Positions 40,415-50,107 of a stretch of DNA of 63,349 nt are shown piece by piece; positions within the stretch are counted from its first letter, which is position 1, and each line of letters opens with the position of its first letter. Position numbers and translations under genes: made by a program. Source of the stretch: Bryobacterales bacterium. Lineage in GTDB: Bacteria > Acidobacteriota > Terriglobia > Bryobacterales > UBA6623. The notes below the pieces were generated by a model. It was not told where the DNA came from. It did no database searches and saw only the letters and a list, made by a program, of their open reading frames with translations. The stretch spans positions 1 to 63,349 of the forward strand of contig JAJEHF010000139.1 of NCBI GenBank assembly GCA_022823865.1, in the 5' to 3' direction.

Positions 40415-41746
40415 ATGACCACTTCGCGCCGTTCATTCCTAGCTACTGCCGCTGCCGGGAGCGCAGTGCCGATGACCGCGGCCTCGGCCAGCCGGATCCT
40501 TGGCGCCAATGATCGCATTCGCCTCGGCCTGATCGGTTGCGGCGGCATGGGCCGGGGCGACCTGAATGACATGCTCAAGGCGGGCAAGACGCAGGCTGTC
40601 GCGCTGTGCGACGTGGACGAGTCTCAAATCGCAAAGACGCAAAAGAATGTCGTCGCGACCCATGAGCAAGAAGCGGAGCTGCGCACCGGCGATTTCCGGC
40701 GGGTGCTGGATCGCGACGACATCGACGCGGTGATCGTTGCCACACCGGACCATTGGCACGCGCTGCCAACCGTGGAAGCATGCAAGGCCGGCAAGGACGT
40801 GTATGTCGAGAAGCCCTTGGCGATCACCGTCTGGGAGGGCCGGCAGATGGTCACAGCGGCTCGCAAGTATGACCGCGTGGTGCAAATGGGCACGCAGCAA
40901 CGCTCCGGAGCGCAATACCTGGCCGCCAAGGAATACATCGACAGCGGTAAGTTGGGCAGGGTCCGCCAAGTGCGCTGCTGGGCCTACTTGGACTGGAAGG
41001 GCGAGACTCCGCACCAGCCGGACGGCCCGGCCCCGAGCGGCGTGGACTACGACATGTGGCTCGGACCGACCGAGGCGCGCCCTTACAATGCCAACCGCTT
41101 CCACTTCAGCTTCCGCTGGTACTGGGCCTACTCGGGCGGCCTGATGACCGACTGGGGGGCGCACATGATCGACATCGCCAACTGGTACATGGGCATCAAG
41201 TCGCCGACATCCGCCATGTCGGTAGGCGGCAAGTTCGCCTACCCCAAGGACGCGATGGAAACACCGGACACCCAGCAGGTGCTGTACGAGTTCCCCGAGT
41301 TCTCGATGGTCTGGGAGCACGCTTTGGGCGTGGGGCGCGGCCCGGCGGACCGCGAGCACGGCGTCATGTTGCACGGCGAGAAGGGCATCCTGATCGTCGA
41401 TCGCCAGGGCTGGGAGGTCTTGCCGGAGACGGACCGCATCGACAAGTCGGTGCGCGAGTACAAGGCTTCCGGGGTGCCGTGGCAGGCCTACCGCCCGGAT
41501 CGAGAGAATATGCATCTCGATCACGTGAAGAATTTCCTCGCATGCATGCGCACGCGCGAGCGGCCGCGCTCTGACGTCGAGATCAGCCACGGCTCGATGA
41601 TCGGCTGCCACCTTGGCAACGCTGCCATGAGAACGGGGCGGCGCGTCTACTGGGATGTTGAGAACGAGCGGGTGGTCGACGATCCCGAGGCCGCGGCGAT
41701 CATGTACAAGCGCCCGTATCGCAAGCCTTGGAAGCTCGAGGTGTGA
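40415..41746 (+). CDS. Gfo/Idh/MocA-family oxidoreductase, Tat-exported
   Basis: A 443-residue NAD(P)-dependent sugar dehydrogenase-type protein. The ATG at 40415 has AAAGGAG upstream and starts a Tat signal (S-R-R-S-F-L-A-T-A-A-A-G-S). The Rossmann motif I-R-L-G-L-I-G-C-G-G-M-G, then A-L-C-D-V-D-E and the family hallmark E-K-P-L-A follow, with D-W-G-A-H-M-I-D-I in the C-terminal domain. Such exported members probably bind their cofactor before transport; they are abundant in genomes that use polysaccharides. Substrate is unknown. It diverges from the cytochrome gene and lies upstream of the TonB receptor. Confidence 0.9.
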   Translation: MTTSRRSFLATAAAGSAVPMTAASASRILGANDRIRLGLIGCGGMGRGDLNDMLKAGKTQAVALCDVDESQIAKTQKNVVATHEQEAELRTGDFRRVLDRDDIDAVIVATPDHWHALPTVEACKAGKDVYVEKPLAITVWEGRQMVTAARKYDRVVQMGTQQRSGAQYLAAKEYIDSGKLGRVRQVRCWAYLDWKGETPHQPDGPAPSGVDYDMWLGPTEARPYNANRFHFSFRWYWAYSGGLMTDWGAHMIDIANWYMGIKSPTSAMSVGGKFAYPKDAMETPDTQQVLYEFPEFSMVWEHALGVGRGPADREHGVMLHGEKGILIVDRQGWEVLPETDRIDKSVREYKASGVPWQAYRPDRENMHLDHVKNFLACMRTRERPRSDVEISHGSMIGCHLGNAAMRTGRRVYWDVENERVVDDPEAAAIMYKRPYRKPWKLEV

Positions 41747-42044
41747 GCCTCGAACATTACATGGCTCCGCTACCCCGGTCTGGAGCCGCCGAGCGCCCGG
41801 CCGAGTGCGGCTGCTTCCATCAGGAATTCCCCGGCTAGACCTCTGGGAACCGCGGCCTGGGCTGAGTCTGCGGGATTTCGGGATTCTTTACTCTCTTCGA
41901 CACAGCTGCTGGGCGGCGTGTTAGACTCGTACCGTGCAGCTGGTGGGGTTATCCCAGCTGAAGTACGAAGGGAACGTGGGAGTTTCGCCCTTGCACGCGG
42001 TACGTGTCCGTCCTGCGTGGCTGGCCTGGCTCCAAGGAGCAGAC

Positions 42045-45000
42045 ATGAAGATCTTGAAGCACGGCGTGCTTGCTGTGGCGTTGCTGTTGTTGGTGCTCGC
42101 GCCGACCAGCTCTGATGCGCAGACGACCAACGCCGCAATTGTTGGAGACGTCACCGACGAGAGCGGCGCCTTGGTGCCGGGAGCCAGCGTGACCGTCACG
42201 AACCTTAGCACCGGCGTCCAAAGGGAGATTTCGACGAACGAGCGCGGGGCGTATCGTGCGTACCCGGTGCAGCCCGGCACATACGATGTTGCTGCCTCGA
42301 GCGAGGGATTCAAGACCCGACTGCGGACTGGAATCATCGTCGAGGTTGCGGCAACGGTCAAGGTCGATCTCTCGCTTGAGCTTGGCCAAGTGACCGAGAC
42401 TGTTGAGGTCACTGGGCAGATCCCAGTCCTACAGACGCAGGATGCTTCGGTGGGTGGCACGGTCACGACCTCGGAAATCGAGCGCATCCCTGTGAACGGG
42501 CGCAACTACACACGCCTGATTCTGATGATGCCTGGCACCAGTGGCATGACCTACAGCCAGTCCCGCGGCACGCAGTCCGGGACGTTCCTTATCTCGGTCA
42601 ACGGGGCCCGGCCGCAAGACAACAACTTCACGATGGACGGCGTTGACAACAACATGATGATGATGAACTCCCCCGGCGGTTCGCCGCCGATGGACGCTAT
42701 CCAAGAATTCCGGGTCGCGACCAACAACAACGCCGAGTTCGGGCGTTCCATGGGAGCTAACGTCAACATCGCGATCAAGTCGGGTTCTCGGGATCTGCAC
42801 GGTTCGATGTACTGGTACGTGCGCAACGATAATTTCGATGCCAACGACTTCTTCGCCAACCGCTCCGGCACAGGCAAGGTCGCCTTTTCACAGAATCAGT
42901 ATGGCGCGGCCTTTGGTGGTCCGGTGCCTGGCCTGCGGGACAGCACTTTCTGGTTCGTGAACTACGAGGGTTTCGATCGCCGGCGCGGCAACAACGCGCT
43001 CGCGAACTTCCCGACGGAACTCCAGCGCAGGGGAGACTTCTCCGAGCTGGCCCAGAGGATCTACGATCCGTTTACCGGCGTGGCGGATGCCGATGGGAAC
43101 ATTGTCCGTCAGCAGTTCCAAAACAATGCCGTTCCGCAGTCGTTGCATCACCCGGCGATCACGACGTATCTGGACATCATGATCCCGCTGCCGAATATCC
43201 CGGGCAAGCTGACACAGAACTACACCAACACCACCAAGGCGTCGAATGATCGGGAATTCATCGTGATGCGCGGAGACCATAATACTGGCGGCAAGGACTC
43301 GTTCAACGTGCGCTACCTGCACCAGAACGTTGCCACTTTCTCCCCGAGTTCCAACCCCTACCTCTCGCGCGAGAACGATTTCGACGTGCGCAACTTGTCC
43401 GCCCAGTGGACGCGCCTAGTCAATCCGTCCTCGATCTTGGAGGTCCGGTTTGGTTACAACGCTCCCTGGAATCCGAACTGCACGTTGAATTCCAAGATCA
43501 ACCGGGGCGACTTTCTTGACCAAACCGGAATTCAGATGTTCCAACGGGAGGTGCTGTGCGAGCCGATTCCGAATATGAGTTCTGACGGCGAGTTCAGCGC
43601 AGGCGGCGGCGGAACCAATACGGGCGACAAGGTCTGGCAGTTCATCTCAAACTATGCGACGAATGCCGGCAACCACTCGATCAAGTTCGGGGTCAACTAC
43701 AGCCGCCGGCACTTTTACACCAACACGTCCAACCCGATGAACGGGAACCTGTGGTTCAACGGCGAACTCACCTCGCTCTACAACGATGCGGGTTCCGGCT
43801 TCAGCACTGCGTCGATGCTGCTCGGCACGCCTCGGCAATTCCGGCGTTCGACTGGCGAGACCATCACGAACGGTCGAATCAATGCATGGCAGTTCTTCTT
43901 CCAAGACGACTGGCGGGTCACCTCCAAGCTAACCGTGAACCTAGGGATGCGGTACGAGTACAACAACCCTCCCTACGACACCACCGATCAGCTGGGCAAC
44001 CTCTGGATTACTCCTAACCCGGTGACCGGGAATCTCGGGCGGCTGATGTGGTCCACAGTCAACCCTGAGATCGAGCCGGAGACCGGCGAGCGGAACCAGC
44101 CGGCGAAGAGGCTGGGAACCACGCGGGCGCTGATGTTCCCAGACCGGAACAATATAGGCCCGCGCGCGGGAATCGCGTACCAGGTCGACGACAAGACAGT
44201 CGTGCGCACTGGCGTCGGCGTGTTCTACAACTCGACGTTCGTCCAAGAATTGCAGGACTTGCGCAAGTTCTGGCCCTATACTCCGCAGCAGGTCGCCACG
44301 GTTAACGCCGTAAATCCCGAGAATCCTGTGCCGACCTTCTTTGCGGACAATCCGGGACCTCCGTACTCCTCCACCGCTGCCATCGGTGGCTGGCCGCAGC
44401 AGCCGACCAACCGCTCGCCTTACTCGGCCCAGTGGAACTTCTTCATCCAGCGCGAGTTGGTCGACCAGCTTTCGCTGAATGTCGGCTATGTCGGCTCCTC
44501 CAGCCGGAAGCAGATCGGCTACACGGCGGTCAACACCCCCCTCACTCCGGGACCGGGTGAGATCCAGCCTCGTCGGTTGATGCCGGACTTTGGCAATGTT
44601 GACGGCGGGTTCAATCGTTTCGGAGGCCTGTACAACGCACTTCAGGTCGAGATGAACAAGCGTTTCGGACGCGGCTTCGGGTTCCGCATGAACTACACCT
44701 GGTCCAAGGCCATGGACGAGCAGTCGTCGCTCGCCGAGTGGAAGACGCAGGATCCGTTCAACATCCGGAACGATTGGTCAAGGTCGAGCTGGGACCTGCA
44801 GCACGTGTTCCAGATCGCCTACCAATGGGACCTGCCGATCGGCCGGGGCCGTCGCTGGGGAGGAGACTGGAGCGCCGCAGCTGACGCGTTCTTGGGCGGC
44901 TGGGCGCTCGAGGGGTTCACTCGTTTCAACACTGGGCCGCCGGTGGGCGTGCTATCGGGCAGGGATATCGCCAACGTCGGACGATCTTACCAGAGGCCTG

Positions 45001-45344
45001 ACGTGACCTGCGATCCGAACACCGGGCCCAAGACCGCCGAGCAGTGGTACAAGGTGGACTGCTTCCAGTTCCCGCAGCAGTTCAACTACGGCAACTCGGG
45101 GGCCAACATCGTGCAGGCGCAAGGCATCAATTCTTGGGACGTTTCGATCGCGAAGCAGTTCCAAGTGGCCGAAGGGCACCGGCTGATCTTGCGGGGCGAG
45201 TTCTTCAACATGTTCAACAAGACTCACTTCCGCAAGCCAGGCAACAACAGAAACGACACGTTGGCGTCAGGCTCGGTTGCGCGGATCTTCGGGCTACAAG
45301 TGGAGCCGCGACAGATCCAGTTCGCCTTGCGCTACGAGTTTTAG
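42045..45344 (+). CDS. TonB-dependent receptor with carboxypeptidase-regulatory-like domain (Oar-type)
   Basis: About 1099 residues from the ATG at 42045, which has AAGGAG upstream and a clear signal peptide (G-V-L-A-V-A-L-L-L-L-V-L-A-P, ending S-S-D-A-Q). The N-terminal domain (I-V-G-D-V-T-D-E-S-G-A-L-V-P-G-A-S-V-T-V) is carboxypeptidase-regulatory-like; then a plug domain (I-P-V-N-G-R-N-Y-T-R-L, S-V-N-G-A-R-P-Q-D-N-N) and a long beta-barrel ending in the outer-membrane signal Q-F-A-L-R-Y-E-F. Such Oar-like proteins are the typical large outer-membrane transporters of Acidobacteriota, thought to import sugars. A strong terminator follows. Confidence 0.93.
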   Translation: MKILKHGVLAVALLLLVLAPTSSDAQTTNAAIVGDVTDESGALVPGASVTVTNLSTGVQREISTNERGAYRAYPVQPGTYDVAASSEGFKTRLRTGIIVEVAATVKVDLSLELGQVTETVEVTGQIPVLQTQDASVGGTVTTSEIERIPVNGRNYTRLILMMPGTSGMTYSQSRGTQSGTFLISVNGARPQDNNFTMDGVDNNMMMMNSPGGSPPMDAIQEFRVATNNNAEFGRSMGANVNIAIKSGSRDLHGSMYWYVRNDNFDANDFFANRSGTGKVAFSQNQYGAAFGGPVPGLRDSTFWFVNYEGFDRRRGNNALANFPTELQRRGDFSELAQRIYDPFTGVADADGNIVRQQFQNNAVPQSLHHPAITTYLDIMIPLPNIPGKLTQNYTNTTKASNDREFIVMRGDHNTGGKDSFNVRYLHQNVATFSPSSNPYLSRENDFDVRNLSAQWTRLVNPSSILEVRFGYNAPWNPNCTLNSKINRGDFLDQTGIQMFQREVLCEPIPNMSSDGEFSAGGGGTNTGDKVWQFISNYATNAGNHSIKFGVNYSRRHFYTNTSNPMNGNLWFNGELTSLYNDAGSGFSTASMLLGTPRQFRRSTGETITNGRINAWQFFFQDDWRVTSKLTVNLGMRYEYNNPPYDTTDQLGNLWITPNPVTGNLGRLMWSTVNPEIEPETGERNQPAKRLGTTRALMFPDRNNIGPRAGIAYQVDDKTVVRTGVGVFYNSTFVQELQDLRKFWPYTPQQVATVNAVNPENPVPTFFADNPGPPYSSTAAIGGWPQQPTNRSPYSAQWNFFIQRELVDQLSLNVGYVGSSSRKQIGYTAVNTPLTPGPGEIQPRRLMPDFGNVDGGFNRFGGLYNALQVEMNKRFGRGFGFRMNYTWSKAMDEQSSLAEWKTQDPFNIRNDWSRSSWDLQHVFQIAYQWDLPIGRGRRWGGDWSAAADAFLGGWALEGFTRFNTGPPVGVLSGRDIANVGRSYQRPDVTCDPNTGPKTAEQWYKVDCFQFPQQFNYGNSGANIVQAQGINSWDVSIAKQFQVAEGHRLILRGEFFNMFNKTHFRKPGNNRNDTLASGSVARIFGLQVEPRQIQFALRYEF

Positions 45345-45376
45345 CGAGGCGCTGCCCTAGGGCGAGATCAATCACG

Positions 45377-45408
45377 AGCCCCGCCGGCGAGAGTCGGCGG
45401 GGCTTTTC
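45377..45408 (+). terminator. Rho-independent terminator after the TonB receptor gene
   Basis: A perfect 10-bp stem AGCCCCGCCG/CGGCGGGGCT with an 8-nt loop, followed by TTTT (the first T is in the stem). It lies 32 bp after the receptor stop and separates it from the selenoprotein-type gene. Confidence 0.9.
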
Positions 45409-45702
45409 TCGATGCGCCGAGAATGCGTGATGGATCATGTCCGGGCGTCCACTAGCCTGCCAGATGAAGGCAAGCCCACAGTTGCGCGAGAGATCGTCGA
45501 GGCGGCGCTACTGCCCAGTCGGCTGGGATCGCCTAAAGACGAGCACGCGTTCAACTGCCTTTCCGCGTAGGTGTTGGTGGCGCATCCCGTGATTCCATCG
45601 AGAATACCCAGGCCTAGAGGTGCTCCGCAGCAAAGCTTTACCAGTTCTTCACCAACCTGACGCTGGGGTTAGTGTTCACTGCAAATGGAGGTCACTCGCG
45701 CA
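45409..45702. other. Intergenic region upstream of the TGA-containing gene
   Basis: About 290 bp without a plausible gene. It should hold the promoter for the following gene; I could not pick convincing -35/-10 boxes. The last part carries GGAGGT (45687-45692), the ribosome site for the ATG at 45703. Confidence 0.45.
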
Positions 45703-47250
45703 ATGAGTCGCTCGCACTTCGCCGTTCTGGGATTGGCATTCGCCATCTCGGCAACGGCAGGCATCGCGCAGTCGCAAAGGCCGATGCCGCTTGGACCGGG
45801 AGATCCGTTCCCGGAACTGGATGTCTACGATGCGGTCGGCAAGCCGTTCAACACGAAGAGCCTGACCGGGCAGTACACGGTCCTTGTCAACGGCTGCTTG
45901 ACTTGACCGCCCTTCATTCGTAACGTCCCCAGGTTGGAGACGGTATATCGCGACTACACGCCCAAAGGTGTCCGGTTCGTTTACCTCTACAAGGCGCTGG
46001 CCCACCCCGAACTGAACGGCTACGTCAACCCGATCACCCTCGAGGAGCGCCTGATGCACGTTGCGGAGGCGAAGCGAGTCCTGGGGTCGGAGATCGCTTG
46101 GATTGCCGACAACATGGCGAATGATCTCAAGCATGCGCTGGGCAACCGCCAGAACTCCGAATACCTCCTCGACCCCGAAGGCCGGATCCTGAGGGTGCGC
46201 GCTTGGAGCGACCCGGATCAGCTGCGGATGGATCTGGCAGAATTCGTCGGGTCGGTCGAGAACCCGACCGAGGTATCGGATCTGAACATGGAAATCAGGC
46301 CGGCGCCGGAGCATGCCCAGACCGGTGTGGTTCCCCGGATCGAAAAGCCAGGCACATATCGCACTCTGATATCAAGACCTCAGCTTGCGAAGACGGACGA
46401 GCCGTTCTATACCAAGCTGCGTGCAGAGGCCGATCAGGAACTGCTCCGGTCAGGCGAGGGGAAGCTCTATCTAGCCTTCCTTCTAGACCCGCTCCACGGA
46501 GTGCATTGGAACAACTTGGCACCAGCGATGGACGTGGAACTCTCTGCGCCCGAGGGAGTGAGGATCACTCCGGCGAAGTTGCAAGGACCAATGGTCGAGG
46601 GAGATGCCGATGCAGACCCGCGCGAGTTCCTTGTTCACGTGAAGCGTGGAGATTCGCAAGAGCCGCTGGGAATGAGGTTCCGTTACTTTGCTTGCACGGA
46701 TACGTGGTGCAGGCCGGTCACCCAAGAGTACTTGATTACCTGGGAGGTGGACCGCGATGCCGGGCGTGTCAGGTCGGGTCGGATGGACTTCAACCGGACT
46801 GGGCCAGGCCGGGGCCCGGGAGGCAGGCGTGGGCAGGGAGGTGGTTCGAGACGGGCGGGCGGTGGATTCGGCCCTCAGCGGTCCGTCGAGCGACTCCTAG
46901 CCATGGACACGGATGGAGACGACCGCTTGGCGCCCGAGGAGCTTCCCGAGCAAATGCGACGGAACTTCGACCGCATGGACCGGGATGGCGACGGCTATGT
47001 CGAACCGTCGGAGATCGAGGCTCTGATGCAGCGGGGCGTCGGGCGCAATAGGCCTCCCGGCGGCCTCGGCGGCATGACGCGGTGGGACTCTGATGGAGAC
47101 GGCCAGCTCAGCATCGAGGAAGTCCCGCCGCAAATCGAGCGGCGCTTCGGGCAACTCGACACCAACCGCGACGGGCCTTTGGATCAGGCGGAACTCTCTG
47201 CGATGCGTGGCCGCGGGCGTGCCCCCGCTGGCCGCGGAAATGGCAACTAG
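45703..47250 (+). CDS. Secreted deiodinase-like selenoprotein candidate with EF-hands (in-frame TGA = Sec68)
   Basis: Two open frames (45703-45906 and onward to 47250) are in the same frame and separated only by TGA at 45904-45906. The ATG at 45703 has GGAGGT 10 nt upstream and starts a signal peptide (F-A-V-L-G-L-A-F-A-I-S-A-T-A-G-I-A). Read through, the protein has 515 residues. A thioredoxin-fold domain (about 30-190) contains V-N-G-C65-L-T-U68-P-P-F-I-R, which matches the iodothyronine-deiodinase-type motif (T-U-P-P-F), and continues G-V-R-F-V-Y-L-Y-K-A-L-A-H-P. A DsbD-alpha-like stretch (about 250-350) has C331-T-D-T-W-C336. After a Gly/Arg-rich linker come four EF-hand loops starting D402, D426, D462 and D486. 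The protein should be an exported, calcium-binding redox enzyme. A nonsense mutation or sequencing error changing a Cys codon is the alternative. Confidence 0.82.
45904..45942 (+). promoter_or_regulatory. UGA(Sec) codon and bacterial SECIS-like hairpin
   Basis: After TGA (45904-45906) the bases 45924-45942 fold as CGTC-C-CC, loop AGGTT, GG-A-GACG: four pairs, a C/A mismatch, two pairs and a 5-nt loop. The loop starts 24 nt after the UGA and its second base is G. Bacterial SECIS elements lie in the coding sequence just after the UGA with a G in the first two loop bases; the Escherichia coli fdhF loop is AGGUCU. This supports selenocysteine insertion by SelB. Confidence 0.7.
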
Positions 47251-47356
47251 GCTTGAGTGCTATCTCCGCGAGGGGCGGCTTGATGGTGCCGATCACTGCC
47301 CCGAGCAACTCGTTGCACGACCAGCGGCGCGTGCATGATACATCTCGAAGAGCCTG

Positions 47357-49030
47357 CTAATCGACATAGCTGTAGCGCTCATCGAGACCGAGCGCCTCAA
47401 TCGCCTCCGGGCTCGGCTCGGGCCTCAAATCACTTTCCTTGAAGTACTGGGCCTTCTCCCATTTCATCGGGCCGCCGACCTCGCGCGGATCTGAGGTGCT
47501 TTGAAGGTATTCCTGCAACCGGGCGGACAGCTCTGCCCGCGTCGATTCGTACGCAGGATCCCTGGCGAGGTTATTCATCTGATGCGGATCGGTCACGAGG
47601 TCGTAGAGCTCTTCAGCAGGTCGCTTCGCGAATGCGAGATCGAACAGAGATCGATACTCGGGGTCGTCGGGTCGCTGCAAGAGGAACATCTTCGTGGGCG
47701 AGGGGAACTGCAGCATGTGAGCGTCCACGTCTCCATAGAGCGGAGGGTCTCCCGCCGGCCACAGCTCCGGCGCGTAGTTCCGGATGTACAGGTGGTCGCG
47801 CGTCCGCAGTGCCCTGGCCGGATATCCCGGGCCTCCCTGCCTGACGAACGCATGCCGCTCTCTGGCGGTCACGACGAACGAGCGCTGCGGATCGACGATT
47901 CCATGCTGGTTCGAGGCCAGGATCGGTACAAAGCTGCTCGCTGTCATGTCCTCGGGAATGGGCACGCCTGCCAAGTCGAGGATTGTTGGCGCGAAATCGG
48001 TCAGGCTGACAAAGTCGTCCACCACGCGACCGCCCGGAAACCGCTGCGGCATCGATACGATCAGCGGCAGGCGCGTGCCTGCATCGTATAGGTTTGCCAG
48101 CCCCCGGGGCATCTGCCAGCCGTTGTCGCTTGCGACGATGATCACAGTCTCGTCGGTCGCCCCGAACTCGGACAGCAATCCGAGATGTTCGCCAACCTCT
48201 CCGTCGAAGTGCTCGATCTCGGCGTAGTAGTCTGCGATGTCGCTCCGCACGGCGGGATCGTCTGGCAGATATGGAGGGACAGCGATCGATCCGAGATCGT
48301 AGCCCGCCTGCTCGCCGCCTCCGGCGCGATACGGCCGATGCGGGTCCCGCGAGCTGAACCAGTAGCAGAAGGGCTGGCCACGCTCGCGCTCGTTATAGAA
48401 CTCCTCGAATGACCCATACCGCTGGCCGGCGGGATTCCGGGTCCATCCTCCGGCCTCGTGGTCGCCCGGCCCCCAGCCCTTGCCTTCGTAGCCCACGAGA
48501 TAGCCGGCTTGCTCGAGCATGTCGGTATACACCGCGAAATGACTGGGCATCGTTCCCCAGAGGTTGGCGCCCTCTTCGAGCCGCCAGATGTCTTGGCCGG
48601 TCAGCATGGCGGCGCGAGCGGGCGTGCATGACGGCGACGGACAATAGGCTTGAGTGAAGCGCACGCCCTCTTCCGCCAGCTCGTCGATATTCGGTGTCCT
48701 GACCGTCGCGTCACCGTAGCATCCGAGGTGGTTCCAGGAGTGGTTGTCGGACATAAGGATCAGGATGTTTGGTGGATCTAGCTCCTCTTGTGGGGCACAC
48801 CCAAACATCAACGCGATGCCAATAGTTACCGCAAGGAGATGCGGGGCACGGCACCGGCGAAGGCTCGACGGTAGGGGGCTGGCTGCCCTGAGAAGAGCGT
48901 CTCCGGTGCTGCAGGATCGCTTCCAGCGAATCGCCCAACTGCCTGACGAGCCGTGCCCTAGGGGCGAGCCCCCGTTTCCGAGGAAGTGCGGAACGCAGCA
49001 TCGGTGCGACAGATCCGTAGTTGGACGCAT
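47357..49030 (-). CDS. Sulfatase, lipoprotein type, C-T-P-A-R active site
   Basis: A 557-residue sulfatase. The signal region (L-L-A-V-T-I-G-I-A-L-M-F-G) ends in a lipobox Cys at about 78, but the only ATG in frame (49030) leaves about 60 residues before it; there is no ATG, GTG or TTG between, so a rarer start such as CTG or an unusually long N-region must be used. The first metal strand is M-S-D-N-H-S-W, with Asn in place of the second Asp; the formylglycine motif is C135-T-P-A-R. S-S-R-D-P-H-R-P-Y and A-S-D-N-G-W-Q-M-P-R-G resemble heparan N-sulfatase (sulfamidase)-type proteins. Confidence 0.88.
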   Translation of the reverse strand: MRPTTDLSHRCCVPHFLGNGGSPLGHGSSGSWAIRWKRSCSTGDALLRAASPLPSSLRRCRAPHLLAVTIGIALMFGCAPQEELDPPNILILMSDNHSWNHLGCYGDATVRTPNIDELAEEGVRFTQAYCPSPSCTPARAAMLTGQDIWRLEEGANLWGTMPSHFAVYTDMLEQAGYLVGYEGKGWGPGDHEAGGWTRNPAGQRYGSFEEFYNERERGQPFCYWFSSRDPHRPYRAGGGEQAGYDLGSIAVPPYLPDDPAVRSDIADYYAEIEHFDGEVGEHLGLLSEFGATDETVIIVASDNGWQMPRGLANLYDAGTRLPLIVSMPQRFPGGRVVDDFVSLTDFAPTILDLAGVPIPEDMTASSFVPILASNQHGIVDPQRSFVVTARERHAFVRQGGPGYPARALRTRDHLYIRNYAPELWPAGDPPLYGDVDAHMLQFPSPTKMFLLQRPDDPEYRSLFDLAFAKRPAEELYDLVTDPHQMNNLARDPAYESTRAELSARLQEYLQSTSDPREVGGPMKWEKAQYFKESDLRPEPSPEAIEALGLDERYSYVD

Positions 49031-50107
49031 GGTGCATCAATAATATTCCACGACCTGCATGGGCCGACGAATGAAGAGCGGATCGTTGCGTTCAGGCGAA
49101 CGCTGTGTGCCTCACTAGGCCGTGCCGCGAAAGGAATCACGCGATGGGGAGTTGGGGCGAGTTCTCTTTGGAAAATCTACGCTCCTTGCTACTAAATTCT
49201 GTGTCGCTTGGCTCTCAGGAAATCACTTGCCTAGGAATTTCGGCGTCTTGAACCATCTGTCCGGATCCCTTCTGGTGTGGCCGGCGCTTCGGTTAGTGAA
49301 GCACTCCCTCCTCGGCACGCACCTGTCGTGTATGCGCCATGTCGTTAGCCTCAAGTCATTAAGCGGTCCACGATCACGGTTCTCGGCCGAATGAGGGTTC
49401 CAGACGGCTACGGTCTCGGTGCCGACATCGGCCGCGCACCCCGTGGAAGCGATTCGCTCGGCCGCGTGCGCGACCCGGTTGCCTTTGGTCTGCCCGCTCG
49501 GCAAAGGCAGCGGCGTCAATGGCTGGATCGTCACAGCCGCCACCGCTGCGATTAGGATGTGATGCCTCATCGCCTGGTTCTCCCTTCGTGAGTGCCGCGA
49601 GGTAAGGGTCCCGATGCTCAGACTCTCACGAGCGGCAGGTTTGACGGCTCGAGCTCTTCTTGCGGGTACAAGCTCGGGCTCGGAAGTCGGTGCGGCACCA
49701 CTCTTCTCGACTGGCAGATGGCGGAGAGTCAGGGCACCGGCGGGCAGTTGTGCCCGCAATCAGGGCCTGCGCGTCAAAGAAGTCCGTTACTGTCCAGGCT
49801 CGTCCTCAAGCAAGTGGTCAACCAGTTCTGTCGTCACGAATTCCTTCCGCCGCAGAGGTGTTCGCAACCGTTCATCAGTGCAGGGGCTTCGGTCGAACGA
49901 TGCCGGGGCACTGGCTGAGGCAGATCGGAGCGTTCTCCGCCCGTACCTTGCTCTTCGATTGCCGCTAGGTTCTGCGCCGCGCACAACGGGTCATCGTCGA
50001 CTGCTGATTTGGTCCGGATGCGTCCGACACTCGGGCTTCGGAGCCTAGGGTGGCGCTCCTGCAACCGCCAAACGGGCGAATTCCATGTCAGGCCGCCCAG
50101 ACCGCCA
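49031..50107. other. Long intergenic stretch between two sulfatase genes
   Basis: About 1.08 kb with many stops in all frames, apart from a possible small minus-strand gene at 49223-49570. The remaining short frames on both strands have no recognisable protein or good ribosome site. No tRNA or convincing terminator was seen. Probably decayed sequence. Confidence 0.5.
49223..49570 (-). CDS. Small secreted-protein-like ORF, doubtful
   Basis: 115 residues. The ATG at 49570 has GAAGGGAG upstream, and the N-terminus (M-R-H-H-I-L-I-A-A-V-A-A-V-T-I-Q-P-L-T-P) looks like a signal peptide. The rest has unusual composition (many Arg, Thr and Cys residues) and matches no family I know. It may be the start of a broken gene. 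Confidence 0.3.
   Translation of the reverse strand: MRHHILIAAVAAVTIQPLTPLPLPSGQTKGNRVAHAAERIASTGCAADVGTETVAVWNPHSAENRDRGPLNDLRLTTWRIHDRCVPRRECFTNRSAGHTRRDPDRWFKTPKFLGK

Noticed and set aside
45934..47250. Independent gene starting with TTG after the TGA
   Set aside because: No ribosome site, and it would begin in the middle of a thioredoxin fold; read-through as Sec explains both frames.
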